Source of the DNA: Mytilisepta virgata
Lineage: Eukaryota > Mollusca > Bivalvia > Mytilida > Mytilidae
Assembly: GCA_028015205.1 (NCBI GenBank)
Contig: CM051518.1
Coordinates: 34,686,001 to 34,750,000 of the forward strand
DNA length: 64,000 bases
Reading direction: 5' to 3'
Every line of letters starts with the position of its first letter. Positions within the stretch are counted from its first letter, which is position 1. The notes beneath the pieces were generated by a model that ran no database searches, was not told where the DNA came from, and worked only from the letters and a program-made list of their open reading frames with translations. The translations under genes and the position numbers were made by a program. Below are positions 1 through 10,116 of this stretch, in pieces.

Positions 1-229
1 GTTTTCAAGATATAAGGGACTGGAAAAGGGTCACACCTTAATAATCAAAACTTTTTTATTTCTCGCCCGATTTTGATTATTTTTTTTTTAAATTGTTTGT
101 CATAAGAAAAACTTTTTTTGTTGTTGCAGAGATAGAAGCTATCAAAGGGACCAAAATTAGCCATTTTGCAGGACACCCAAAAGTTTTATTTTTCATCCAA
201 TTTTAATGGTTATTTATTATTTTAATTCA

Positions 230-515
230 TCATTATGAGTGCTTTCAGTAGTATGCCATCAGATTTCTTCTATATTTTATGGCTTTTGATATATAAGGGA
301 TCATAATTGTCAATAAAGCAATGTGGCTTGATATGTAATTTTTTGGGGGTTTTCATTTGGTTTTGGAGTAGTTCCAATATTTCTGTGTAATGTATATTAT
401 ATTATCCAACACTTTATTGGGTAAAGCATAATAATGTGTCCACATTTACTGCTTTACCTGTCAACATGTTGCAGTTGTATCATGCTGTGCTTAGCGAAGC
501 CCTTTATTTTTGTTG
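230..515 (+). repeat. Dispersed repeat, copy 1
   Basis: This stretch is clearly alignable by eye with about 33950-34225, in the same orientation. Shared blocks include gagtgctttcagtagtatg, a tctgtgtaatrtatattat block, and a cataataatgtgtccacatt block, ending near tgttgcatttgtatcatgctg. It has no open frame or visible terminal repeats. It is a piece of an interspersed repeat family of unknown class. Confidence 0.6.
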
Positions 516-1587
516 CACTTTTTCATTTTTAATTTAAATTGAAAGCCCCTCCCAATTTTTATTATACAGAACAGTGTTTGGTCTTGCATTTAATGTATAC
601 AAGGTATGGGTTGGATATTATTTGTTGTCCTTTTATACACAGCCTATTGCATCTTTGACCTATTTTTATAGAAATGTCTGAGGATAAGTACTGAGAAATG
701 GCAACTTAAAGTGATATTATTTGACTTTTTCAGCTGTAAACTTAACAATGTCTTCGGTAGCAATTCTAGGGATCACATCAGCCGAACTGACAGTAAAGTC
801 ATCATTTCTATTTAGTTAAACCCTCATGGGATACATTACTGATTTTAAATCTCAATTTCTGTAATGGAGTTTGCCACTTTGAAATTCTAAATGCACCATC
901 AGATATTTGTGAAAACATAATTATTGGGAGATACCGATCCTCATATGGAGTTTCTCAATAAATAAAATTAGTTCAAAATTCAAATTTCCATTGATTAGTG
1001 GGTGATAAGTGGTAACAAGAATCTCCTGAATCAATGAGTTTTTCTCAATATACAGATATTATATCTACAATTAAATGAACTGTAAACTAGAAAATGTGTC
1101 TGTTAGACATGTATGACCTGTCCTCTTAAACATACAATTATCATCTATTATTTATGAAGGATTTCCATTTTTAGAATAATTCTAATATTATATCGTGTTA
1201 TATCAATTTGTATTTTCATGAAAAATAATAAACACACAATACTACATTCAGTTTCTGAGATTTGGACCCAAATGCTAAAATCTGATGGAGTCCCTCAGTA
1301 TGAAATGTAGGTCATGTTGTCTCAGAGCACTGTGTTGAACTATATTAGTATTTATCGTATTTCCCCATGCCTATATCGACCTGCTGAGGCCTTCACAATT
1401 TCCCGTATTTCGGCACTGTGACGTCGTAAAGAGTTGACCCGACCCTAATATGAGCTGACCTGAATATATAATATAATGTTTGACCCAACGTTGACCCGAT
1501 TATATCAGGAAAACATCCAGTTATAGGCAGATGGCCATTGAAAAGTAAGAAATTCCATTAAGATTGCTAGTTAACAATACGATAAAT

Positions 1588-1750
1588 TTATCATCAAGTT
1601 TTCTTCAAACAAATATTGTAAAATATATGCCGCTCGACACAATATGAAGCTTTTTAGCTCGTTCGCTACGCTCACTCACCGAAAAAGCTTCACATTGTGT
1701 CTCACGGCTGATATTTTACGATATACGTTTGCAGAAAACCTGATAATATG
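1588..1750. repeat. Inverted-repeat (fold-back) element
   Basis: Two arms of about 65 bp are imperfect reverse complements. The left arm contains caagttttcttcaaac and acacaatatgaagcttttt; the right contains aaaaagcttcacattgtgt and gtttgcagaaaacctgat. They surround a short loop with the ctcgttcgctacgctcactc motif. It would fold into a long hairpin and is most simply a MITE-like or fold-back element. No clear target duplication was seen. Confidence 0.7.
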
Positions 1751-2100
1751 TACATATTGAGATGATTGTAGTTGTGAAATTTCATTGATATTTCATCATA
1801 CGTTTTTGTCAAATATACCAAAATTAAGCAAAGTAATTCTGAAATGAATGCCATAGTGACTCACATGTTACTGGGTTGTGAAGTACTAAATAAGATGACT
1901 GTCTTTGTGAATAGTTTTTAAAATAATACCTAATTGCAAAAGTTTTACCAAAAACATGAACTCAAGATAAATTGTAGATTTGACTCAAACATTGCTGACC
2001 AGTGTTGTACTCTTTAAGATTGTGTAATATCACTGATGTATCTTAATTGGTTTCTGAGTATTGGTTATAAACCCAAAAACTTGAGTCACCTGCACATGAA

Positions 2101-3462
2101 ACAAGAGGCTGCCAAGATCCTGAATCGCTCACCTGTTATATTTTGTGTACCGGCAGATCCTGCATGAATCATAAGTTTTGTTATTTAATGTATACCATCG
2201 CAATTTTCTCCTTAATATTGACCTGTACAGCTAAAATATAGAATCCTAAACCCAAATCGATATGGTTGCTGGGGATTTTTAATCCGTTGCTATGGACTTT
2301 TTCAATGACCTTGACTCTTGACATTTCTTTTTGACTTGTACTGGTAAGTTATAAGGTCCTTAACCCAAATATATATGGTTGCTTGGGACTTATTCATCTG
2401 TTTATATGGCGCTACCATTTAATTTATTTCAAGTAATGCCCTAAAAATATGTGACAATGTCGGACCATTATTTTCTGTTTACATGTAAATAATCTTTAAA
2501 GGGCAAAAACTTGATTTTGGTCATGTTGACTTATTCGTAGATCTCACTTTGCTGAACATTTTTGCTGTTTACAGTTTGTCTTTATCTATAATAATATTCA
2601 AACTGCAAAATTTCCTTAAAATTTAAAATTCAAGGGCAATAACCCAAAAAAGGGTTGACTGATTCATCTGGAAATTTCATGACAGGTACATCTTGACCTC
2701 ATAAACAATTTTACTACTTGTCAGTTTTGCCTTAACTGCTTCAATTTTCGAGATATGAGCCAAAAAGTGCATTTTCACCTATGTTCTATTTTTTGCCAGG
2801 GCAGCCATGTTTCTCCATGGACAAGAAAATAAAACATAAAATTTATACTAGATACCCTAAGGATCTTTCAGCTTTAGTTTGGCTGAAATTGATTCTGTAG
2901 TTTCAGAGGAGAATATTTTTTAAAGTTTACAAAGATGACGAAAAATAATGTGAAAACTTATATTTAAAGGGCAAAAATGCCTATAAGGGGTCAATTGACG
3001 ATTTTGGTCATGTTGACTTATTTGTAGATCTTACTTTGCTGAACATTTTTGTTGTTTACAGTTTGTCTTTATCTATAATAATATTCATGATAACAACCTA
3101 AAACTAAAATTTCTTTAAAATTAACAATTCAGGGGCAATAACCCAACAAAAGGTTGACCGATTCGTCTTGATTTACTCCAGTCAGTTTTGCTCTAAATGC
3201 TTAAGTTTTTGAGATATAAGCCAAAAACTGCAGTTTACCCCCTATGTTCTATTTTTAGCCATGGTGGCCATGTTTCTCTACGGACAAAAAAATAAAACAT
3301 AAACTTTATTCTAGATACCCTAAGGATCATTCAGACTAAGTATGGCTGTAATTGGTTCTGTGGTTTCAGAGGAGAAGATCTTTGAAAAAGTTTATGACAG
3401 ACGGACGACAGACACCAAGTGATGGCAAAAGCTCACATATCCTTTTAGGACAGGTGAGCTAA
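2101..3462 (-). repeat. agctcacctgg-family TIR repeat, reverse copy
   Basis: The right end (gacaggtgagctaa near 3450) and left end (gaatcgctcacctgt near 2120) are inverted copies of the ends seen at 57520-58946. The interior is an old tandem duplication: the block around 2515-2660, with attttggtcatgttgactta, recurs at 3000-3150, and the block around 2790-2910 recurs at 3245-3375. It is non-coding and a member of a family with at least six copies in this window. Confidence 0.65.
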
Positions 3463-3465
3463 AAA

Positions 3466-4247
3466 GGTCATACTGACACAATTTATGAAAAAGATTACAA
3501 TAATGAATGAATTACCATTGATATAACATCATATCTTCCTAAGATATGTAATTAAAGGACTTAAATGCAATGGACACACAAGGGTAAACCTAATCCTAAG
3601 GACCATTCCATCAAAGCCTGGTCTTAATTGTCATTTAATTCATTGGTTGTCCATGAAAACCATATACACTTTAGTTTTGGTATTTATAATTTGCATATTT
3701 GGTGCAGCAGTTTTATTTTAAACATGAATATACAGTCAGAAGAACAATCTATCTGCACCAGTTTAATTTATTTATAAATATATAGTCAGAAGAATACTAT
3801 TTTTTACACTGAAACTATCAAATATACTGTAGAAATGAATAAATCAGATAATTCAGTTTTGACCAAGTTAATTGAATTGCCTTTTAATCCAGTCTAAAAT
3901 GTTAGAATATGGGGTAAACATTAATTAAACAACATTGTACAGTACGTGAACATTGGAACAGACTGATTACATCTAGGACTCATTGTGTGGCCTTCAACAA
4001 TTGCAGTGTTTAATTTAATGCATTCATTTCATTAAAAAAAACAGAATTATAAAACAATGAACAAAACTGTAGGTTTCTTCTTGTTAAGAATAGTTCAAGT
4101 ACAATGCAATTTTATATTTATATTTTGTTCATTATGAAGTACATACTAAATATTATTGAACTGTCATGAAGAGTTACTGAGAACTAACCCTGAGTTCTTA
4201 AGCTTTAATCATATAATAAATACCAATAGTAATAACAGTTTAACATA
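3466..4247. other. No feature seen
   Basis: AT-rich DNA downstream of the death-domain gene. I see no open frame, splice-flanked exon or terminal repeats here. Confidence 0.5.
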
Positions 4248-4253
4248 TTTATT
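4248..4253 (-). terminator. Poly(A) signal AATAAA for the death-domain gene
   Basis: On the minus strand this reads AATAAA, about 50 nt downstream of the TAA stop at 4305-4307. It is the first canonical signal after the stop, so the 3' UTR is probably very short. The cleavage site itself cannot be read from sequence. Confidence 0.5.
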
Positions 4254-4304
4254 AAATGTGCATATTTTTGATAATTTAATAACAGATTTTGTGTTAAAGG
4301 TATA

Positions 4305-4525
4305 TTAGTCAACTTTATAAAAATCACTAATTCTTTTGGCAAGAAGAATATTTTTAAGTTGAGGTGAGACTAAATGTCTATGAAACATTCTCATGGTAGC
4401 AGCAGGGCTCTGTGACCATGTCTCTAGTACATATTTCATAGGTAACTCTAACTTCCATCTTTTCCACTGATCCACAGTTTCTGGTGAAATACCAACTCTA
4501 TCAGCAAACATTCTCCAGTCAGCTC
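4305..4525 (-). CDS. Death-domain protein, coding exon 4 (C-terminus)
   Basis: Last coding exon, residues about 279-351 of the spliced protein. The acceptor reads tttatttcag followed by GAGCTGAC. The two leading bases complete a Gly codon split with exon 3, giving GNG-ADWRMFADRVG across the junction. The sequence has death-domain character: an amphipathic DWRMFADRVGIS helix, then a QWKRW segment and a helix with TMRMFHRHLVSPQL. It ends ISDFYKVD-stop. The fold assignment comes from the sequence pattern (death-domain helices 2-6), not from a search. I do not recognise a named orthologue. Confidence 0.8.
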
Positions 4526-5188
4526 CTGAAATAAACAAATCTCTCTCAAGGTTCTGACCTTAATGTTTGATATCTATGTTACAGATTGACTCTTTATTTA
4601 AGGTATATATTGATGAGTTTTTACAGATTCAGTTTTAATTTTGTTCCAGTTGATAAAGTAAGGCATCTTGACTTTGAGATTTTATACTATTACCTTTGTT
4701 TGTAATGATATAGGTAATGACATGAATTTCAGTATGTAGATGTATTACTTCAGGAAATAAAGGGAGTTTGTTTCTTTCCAGTTGATCATTTTTATAAGAA
4801 ACTGTGCTCAGACTTTTTTGGCTATGCAGACTAATTAAAATTGATGAAATTGCTTGTCAGCATTATCAAAATGTTTTATAAGTATCTGATTTATTATCTC
4901 ACCCATAAAACCTTAGACTGCTTACTCTAAGTCTACAGGAATCCTTAACAATAAACCCCTTTCCCAACACCTCAATTACATGTGTATATTTCTATTTCAC
5001 AAAAAATTAATTTGTCCAAAAGTTAGAAGTATGAACAGTTTAGATTTATCTTTCCCAAGATGAAATACATTTCATAGCTTATATGCAACATCTATGTAAG
5101 TAAGGTATACAATCTTTCAAAAATTTCTGATAGTTAGGGTTAGTAGCCCCAAGCAAACAATCCTAATATATTTTAAATATTTACATAC

Positions 5189-5285
5189 CATTTCCCTTAC
5201 AAAGACTAAGTTCATTTATAAGGTACTGTTCTAAATCTTTGTCCATTTTCTTTATATGAGTTTCACCAGGAAGTTTGTAAATTGG
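5189..5285 (-). CDS. Death-domain protein, coding exon 3
   Basis: A 97-nt exon encoding residues about 247-278 plus one base. It has a clean acceptor (cattttag before CCAATTTAC) and donor (GGGAAATG before gtatgt). It is open in the frame set by exon 2 (phase 0) and leaves one base that pairs with the two of exon 4. It reads PIYKLPGETHIKKMDKDLEQ and then YLINELSLCKGN, which would be the first helix of the death domain. It is too short to stand out as an ORF, but the phases on both sides agree. Confidence 0.75.
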
Positions 5286-5456
5286 CTAAAATGTAAGGTA
5301 ATACATGTTTATGTAATAATTTTTCATGGAGTTTCAATATTCTCTGTCAATTTGCAATGTACAATATGTACATGTTTTTAATTTTTCATTTTACCAAAGT
5401 AACTAAACATCATCCATCTCTTTGGGTCCCGCCGTAAATAACTTGTGGTCAAAGAG

Positions 5457-5964
5457 GTTCCCACATTTGACCTCAGTTATTGACCTTGACCTTTGACCTA
5501 GAGATTTCACAATAATCGCGACACCCCTTTTGACAGTGGTGAATAACCATGCAAAGTATCTTCACTTAACTTCAAACCATTCTCAAGTTAAAGAGCAGAC
5601 ACGATCTTTACCATAGGACATGGGGTTCTCAACTTTGACCTAAGTACATGTATTTGACCTTTACCTTTGACCTACAGAGTAGAACATACATTGTGACACA
5701 CCTGTGAATATCCATGCAAAGTATAAACTTTGAAATCATAAAGGTTCTCAAGATATAGAGCGGACAGGATTTGTTGCAGACGGATGGGTTCCCACATTTG
5801 ACCTCAATTATTGACCTTGACCTTTGACCTAGAGATTGTACAATAATCGCGACACCCCTTTTGACAGTGGTGAATAATCATGCCAAGTATCTTCACTTAA
5901 CTTCAAACCATTCTCAAGTTATAGAGCGGACATGATCTTTACCATAGGACATAGGGTTCTCAAC
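5457..5964. repeat. Tandem-duplicated repeat with TTGACCTTTGACCT motifs
   Basis: Two nearly identical 177-bp blocks (5457-5633 and 5788-5964, offset 331 bp) share gttcccacatttgacctca, tcgcgacaccccttttgaca and ccataggacat. Each carries TGACCTTTGACCT (5487-5499 and 5818-5830). The repeat lies in the intron between coding exons 2 and 3 of the death-domain gene. The end resembles other bivalve repeat termini (gacgacttccaccaagtaccgg). It is non-coding. Confidence 0.8.
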
Positions 5965-7151
5965 AGACTGATCACTATAGGACGACTTCCACCAAGTACC
6001 GGGCCCTAATTAAATTGCACAATATAACAACCAATATTTGTTCAAGTAATTTAACTTGTGGTGTTACAAGTAATTAAAATAATGTGTAAAATACTACATG
6101 TGTAAAATTAGAAAAAAGATCAGAAATGTAAATAAGTACTTTTAGAGAATTTTAGTTAATGGGAGACAATTCCATCGATTATTTGTTATTTCAACTATGG
6201 GAAACCATTTGAAAACAGGATGATATACCATTCCAAATGCATGTAAAAATAAGCCTCTAAATAACAAGGTACATGTACAATGTACATATAGGCATATGTA
6301 TTATCATTTGAATGGTCTACAGTTGTTTAGAGGGAAGAGCTATATCTTGTCACTTTTATTCATTCTATTGTTTGCTTTAATGCTCTTAATAATAATTTCC
6401 ATCTAAACAGAAAAGGGCCAGTTACAGACCACCAATTCATAATGTTATGTGAAAAACTGAAGAAAACTGTTTTTATATGCATTTAAAATATACCACTAGT
6501 TTATCAATAAGGAAAGACATTTCATATGATTTCAGTAAATTCTATTATAAATTTCTGGCTTTAATAAACAAGACCAAGAAGAATTGCAAAAAGGAAGGAA
6601 GAGGATTTAATTAAGTATACAGGTACTGTCAATTCCAAAAACGTAATAAAAGATTCACCCTGTGTGATCACTCCTGGAGGGTATGTGATATTCAGAAGAT
6701 TTCCTAATTTGTAGGCTTGTACAATTTTTTTATTTCCAAATTAGCTTTTTAGGGGGAGGTTAAAAAAAAATTCTGAATTGTTAAAGGTATTTTAATAGGA
6801 TCAACAATAGATAATTTGTTGGCATGATACCAGACATCATCAGCTATATTTCAGGTAATTTTGGGGGTGTGAAAATTTTAGGGTTTTTTGAAAAATATTT
6901 TCTTCTGGGCTAGGGGGTGCTGTCTAAAGGAAAAAGGGTATTTTACATGCTAAAATTATTTACTATGACTCTACAATCACCATTACAGTATAGGAGCTGA
7001 CTATCCCTTAGAAATAAATTCTTTGATACCAATTTTGATGCACAAAATGTGCACATTTCATCGATTTATGACTCATCAGTTGTGCTCAAGGCCTAAAATG
7101 TTGAAAACCAAATAACTTATGTACATGTATTGTTACATCTGATGTACTTAC
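5965..7151. other. Intron sequence, nothing specific seen
   Basis: Part of the intron between coding exons 2 and 3 of the minus-strand gene. It is AT-rich, with no exon-like frame with matching splice sites and no terminal repeats that I could find. Confidence 0.5.
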
Positions 7152-7321
7152 TGGTTTTAGCTCTAAGGTTTTAAGTTGTTTTATAATTGACTCTGTCTGA
7201 GTGCTACTATTAGGTACTTCTGAGGTTGTTACTGTTGTTGAGGTATTATGGTTATGAGTTATCTCCCTTTCTCTAAACTTATACTGGTCTTTCTCAAGGA
7301 ATGTAAAAAGCTTACTTCCTC
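7152..7321 (-). CDS. Death-domain protein, coding exon 2
   Basis: A 170-nt exon, residues about 190-246. The acceptor is a T-run plus AG before GAGGAAGT; the donor is AAACCA before gtaagt. The first two bases complete an Arg codon with exon 1 (phase 1), and the exon ends in phase 0, matching exon 3. The product is a polar linker: KLFTFLEKDQYKFREREI, then a Thr/Ser/Asn-rich stretch and a short helix (SIIKQLKTLEL). It links the N-terminal coiled coil to the C-terminal death domain and is probably flexible. The segment encoding RERE overlaps the aaagggagataact motif common elsewhere in the window. Confidence 0.75.
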
Positions 7322-8647
7322 CTAAAAAAAATCACATTTTATATCTTCATAATTATATTAGAAATTGTACAGCTGTACAAAACTTGGATAACTGTTTTTG
7401 ATTCAAAACTCTCAAAAGGAACAATATATTATATCAAGATGATTAAGGCAACTCTCTGTTCAAATTACATGTAGTTATCTATACTATTATATTAAAATAA
7501 TTTTTGACCATATACAGTCAAACCTGTCCATAAAGGTACTTTTTTCTATTTAAGTAACTATTAGTCTATATCTATTCAAATGGCCAAATGTATATTGTAT
7601 TTTTTTTTATGTAAAAGTTTCAGAAAATTTACAGAAAAAACACAGACTCTGGTTAGATATTATTCATTTTCATTTTGAAAACTATATGTAGGCTATGAAT
7701 AAAATGCATGAAATCCAACTATAAATTATGTTTAGGCTGCTGACCACTTCCATACTGAACTGGACCCTTAATATACAGTTGACTTAAAAATTGATAGTAC
7801 AAAAATCAACTGAATCCAATTTTAAAAGAAATGTATATCAGATAAAAATAAAAGTTATGGATGCAACCAAGAAAACCCAATGTTTGTTTCCATGTGCTTC
7901 TCAGAAAATCGATTAAGCAATTTCTGTATACATTGATGTCAGTGTTAAAATATTCAATTTAAGATGCTGGTTTCTATGATCCACATTAGTACCTGACCAA
8001 TGACTATTACTATATGCATGAACTTAAAACAAAATAAAAGAACAGAGTTTAAAAGTCCCCTATCACAGGAGTATACATATGTATGAGTGGAGTGTAGTCA
8101 TGTTTTAGAGTTGAGCTAAGAATATGTATATGGTTATAGGGTGGGAATCTCAAGTGTTTCCAAATTAAAAAGACAAATATATTTTGAGGGGGCAGTGCAT
8201 ACCCTCTAGAGACTGCCCCCCCCCCCCCCCCCCCCCCCTCCCCATGTACATCAATGAATATCATCATCCATATGGGGTACGAATATGTACAAATTCGTTT
8301 GGGAGACTTATTATATGGAAGGTTATAAAATATAAAAACAACATTTTTGGTTGACTTTAAATGTGAGTGCCTACAGAAAATTGTTCTGGTCTTTGGTCAT
8401 GTGTTATGCAAATAATTGCTTGCCAACATTTTAAACCTAATATTTCATGATAGATTTTGATCAAATTTATATCACTGATATAGATCAATGTGGATAAAAG
8501 TTTTTGGTAGAAGTGTTGCCCTAGCTCTTACTCATACATGTACACAAATGTATATATTGTCAATACATTGTTTCATTAACAGATTCAGTTATATAATACA
8601 TAAGTATCCAAATTCACATATATTTTTATAAGTTTGTATGAACTTAC
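7322..8647. other. Intron with poly-C tract
   Basis: Intron between coding exons 1 and 2 of the minus-strand gene. The only structured feature seen is a run of 23 C (about 8216-8238) followed by T and CCCC. On the transcribed (minus) strand it is a long G-run able to form quadruplex structures. The rest is AT-rich and featureless to me. Confidence 0.6.
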
Positions 8648-9215
8648 TTGTTTCATATAACAAAAACCTTGCTCTATTATGTGCATCAAACAAATTATTT
8701 GAGTTCTGAATATCTTCTAATCCATGTTCTATTGTCATCCTAAGTTCTAACATTTTTGATAATTCCATGGTCATATGAGTAATTCTTGTTTCTAATTCTT
8801 CTACTCGTGTTTCTATACTAGCTCTGTTCCTAGGATCTCTACCATGTGTCAAAAACTCTAATAATTCAGAAATTTTCTCTAACGATAAATCACTAACACC
8901 AATACACTGCTCAGGGTTATGAAATGTATACCCTTTTGCTTTTCCATGGTCAACAATATCTTTAATTATTGCATTTAATCTTTCTGTAAGCTCAGTATTT
9001 TGATTATTTAATGACTTGATTTCATTTTGTAAATCAGAATTTTCTTTGAGTATTTGTTCCTGTTTTGATTTACTTAGTAAGGCACTGTTAGAATTGTTAG
9101 CTGAAAGTTTTGCTGACGATTCCTTTTTTGTTAACTTTGATGATACTGGACGAGATTTATCTCCCTTTTCTCCAGTATCTTTTTTCATAGCTGTCTTCTT
9201 AGGTTGACTTGCCAT
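8648..9215 (-). CDS. Coiled-coil death-domain protein, coding exon 1 (gene spans 4305-9215)
   Basis: First coding exon of a four-exon gene (exons 8648-9215, 7152-7321, 5189-5285, 4305-4525; 1056 nt, 351 residues). All phases match and every junction is GT-AG. The start MASQPKK lies just after a 5' UTR acceptor (ttttag at 9238-9243). Residues 1-48 are basic and Ser-rich, residues 50-90 form a coiled coil (EQILKENSDLQNEIKSLNNQ), and residues about 132-172 form a second helical coiled coil (ETRVEELETRITHMTMELSK). The donor is GAAACAA before gtaagt; the apparent frame beyond it is intron. With the C-terminal death domain this looks like an intracellular scaffold that oligomerises and binds another death-fold protein. 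I do not recognise the family. Confidence 0.8.
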
Positions 9216-9237
9216 GGAACATATTCAGGTGTTGTTA
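9216..9237 (-). other. 5' UTR part of the first coding exon
   Basis: Minus-strand sequence TAACAACACCTGAATATGTTCC between a tacttttag acceptor and the MASQ start codon. It shows that the gene has at least one upstream non-coding exon. The ATG in TATGTTCC is upstream and out of frame with the main start. Confidence 0.5.
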
Positions 9238-10074
9238 CTAAAAGTATAAAAATGTTCATTCACAAATATAGTCATTCATTTAATAATTGAAATAAACCAA
9301 TCAGATGAATTTGCATTTGGTTGTACAAATATGACTATAACCCTAAAAAGAAAGAATTGAGTCAGTCAAGCATGATGTGTAGCCAGTATAACCAAACTCA
9401 GAATATCTGCAAATTGAACGTGGGAGATATCAGGGTATTCTTCGACACAACAGAACATGTGTCAGGTACACATCAGGGGAAATAGATAAGAAACACTTTT
9501 TGTTTATGCATAATAACAACAATCATTTAAGAAAATCAATGATTGAATTAATTAATACCTCATGTGCTAGTTTTAAATATCTGAGCATCAATGAAAAATT
9601 TATATGGTTTCTTAATAATGAAAATTTTAGTATACTGGTCTCAATTTATGATTTAATAACAGCAAGTGGGGTCTGATTTTCCATACAGCTTTTTCTACCC
9701 CTATTGCTGTTTTCTTTAATTCTTAATGATATGTGCCTGAGACACTGTTCCAAACTGGTACTGTTATTATACTTATTTATACAATTCACTTATTTGTAGT
9801 TGTTAACTTAAGCAACATAGACATGGTTATTTTATATACCATACATTTGTCATATATGTAACTCAATCATATTTGTTTTGCACTGTAACTATGTCCTCCA
9901 TGGGCCCATTAGTTGGTTAATAATAAAATCTTCTTCTTCATATAAAGGCTTGACCACAGATAAAGACTGATTACTGTATACATGGTATACATCTTGATGT
10001 CATTGTGTGTTCTGTCTCAAGGAGCAACAACATGTACAATATTAGTATAGCATATAAAACAAAACTATACTTAC
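9238..10074. other. 5' UTR intron with LINE-3'-end-like fragment
   Basis: Most of this intron is plain AT-rich DNA. At about 9880-9943 the sequence ends gggcccattagttggttaat then an AATAAAAT-type signal and CTTCTTCTTC. That arrangement is typical of the 3' end of a non-LTR retroelement with a short microsatellite tail. No coding part of such an element was found. Confidence 0.35.
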
Positions 10075-10116
10075 CAAGTAAATGTATAGTCAACCTCGTA
10101 TATTTTCTTTGTTGCT
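10075..10116 (-). other. Probable non-coding 5' UTR exon of the death-domain gene
   Basis: A 42-nt stretch flanked on the minus strand by a good acceptor (atattttcag) and a good donor (ACTTG before gtaagt). It contains no ATG, so it would lengthen the 5' UTR without adding a uORF. It sits between the first coding exon and the candidate promoter exon at 12403. Prediction from splice signals only. Confidence 0.45.

Noticed and set aside
8049..8267. 72-residue frame with a Gly run
   Set aside because: The Gly run is the poly-C tract; no splice or conservation support.
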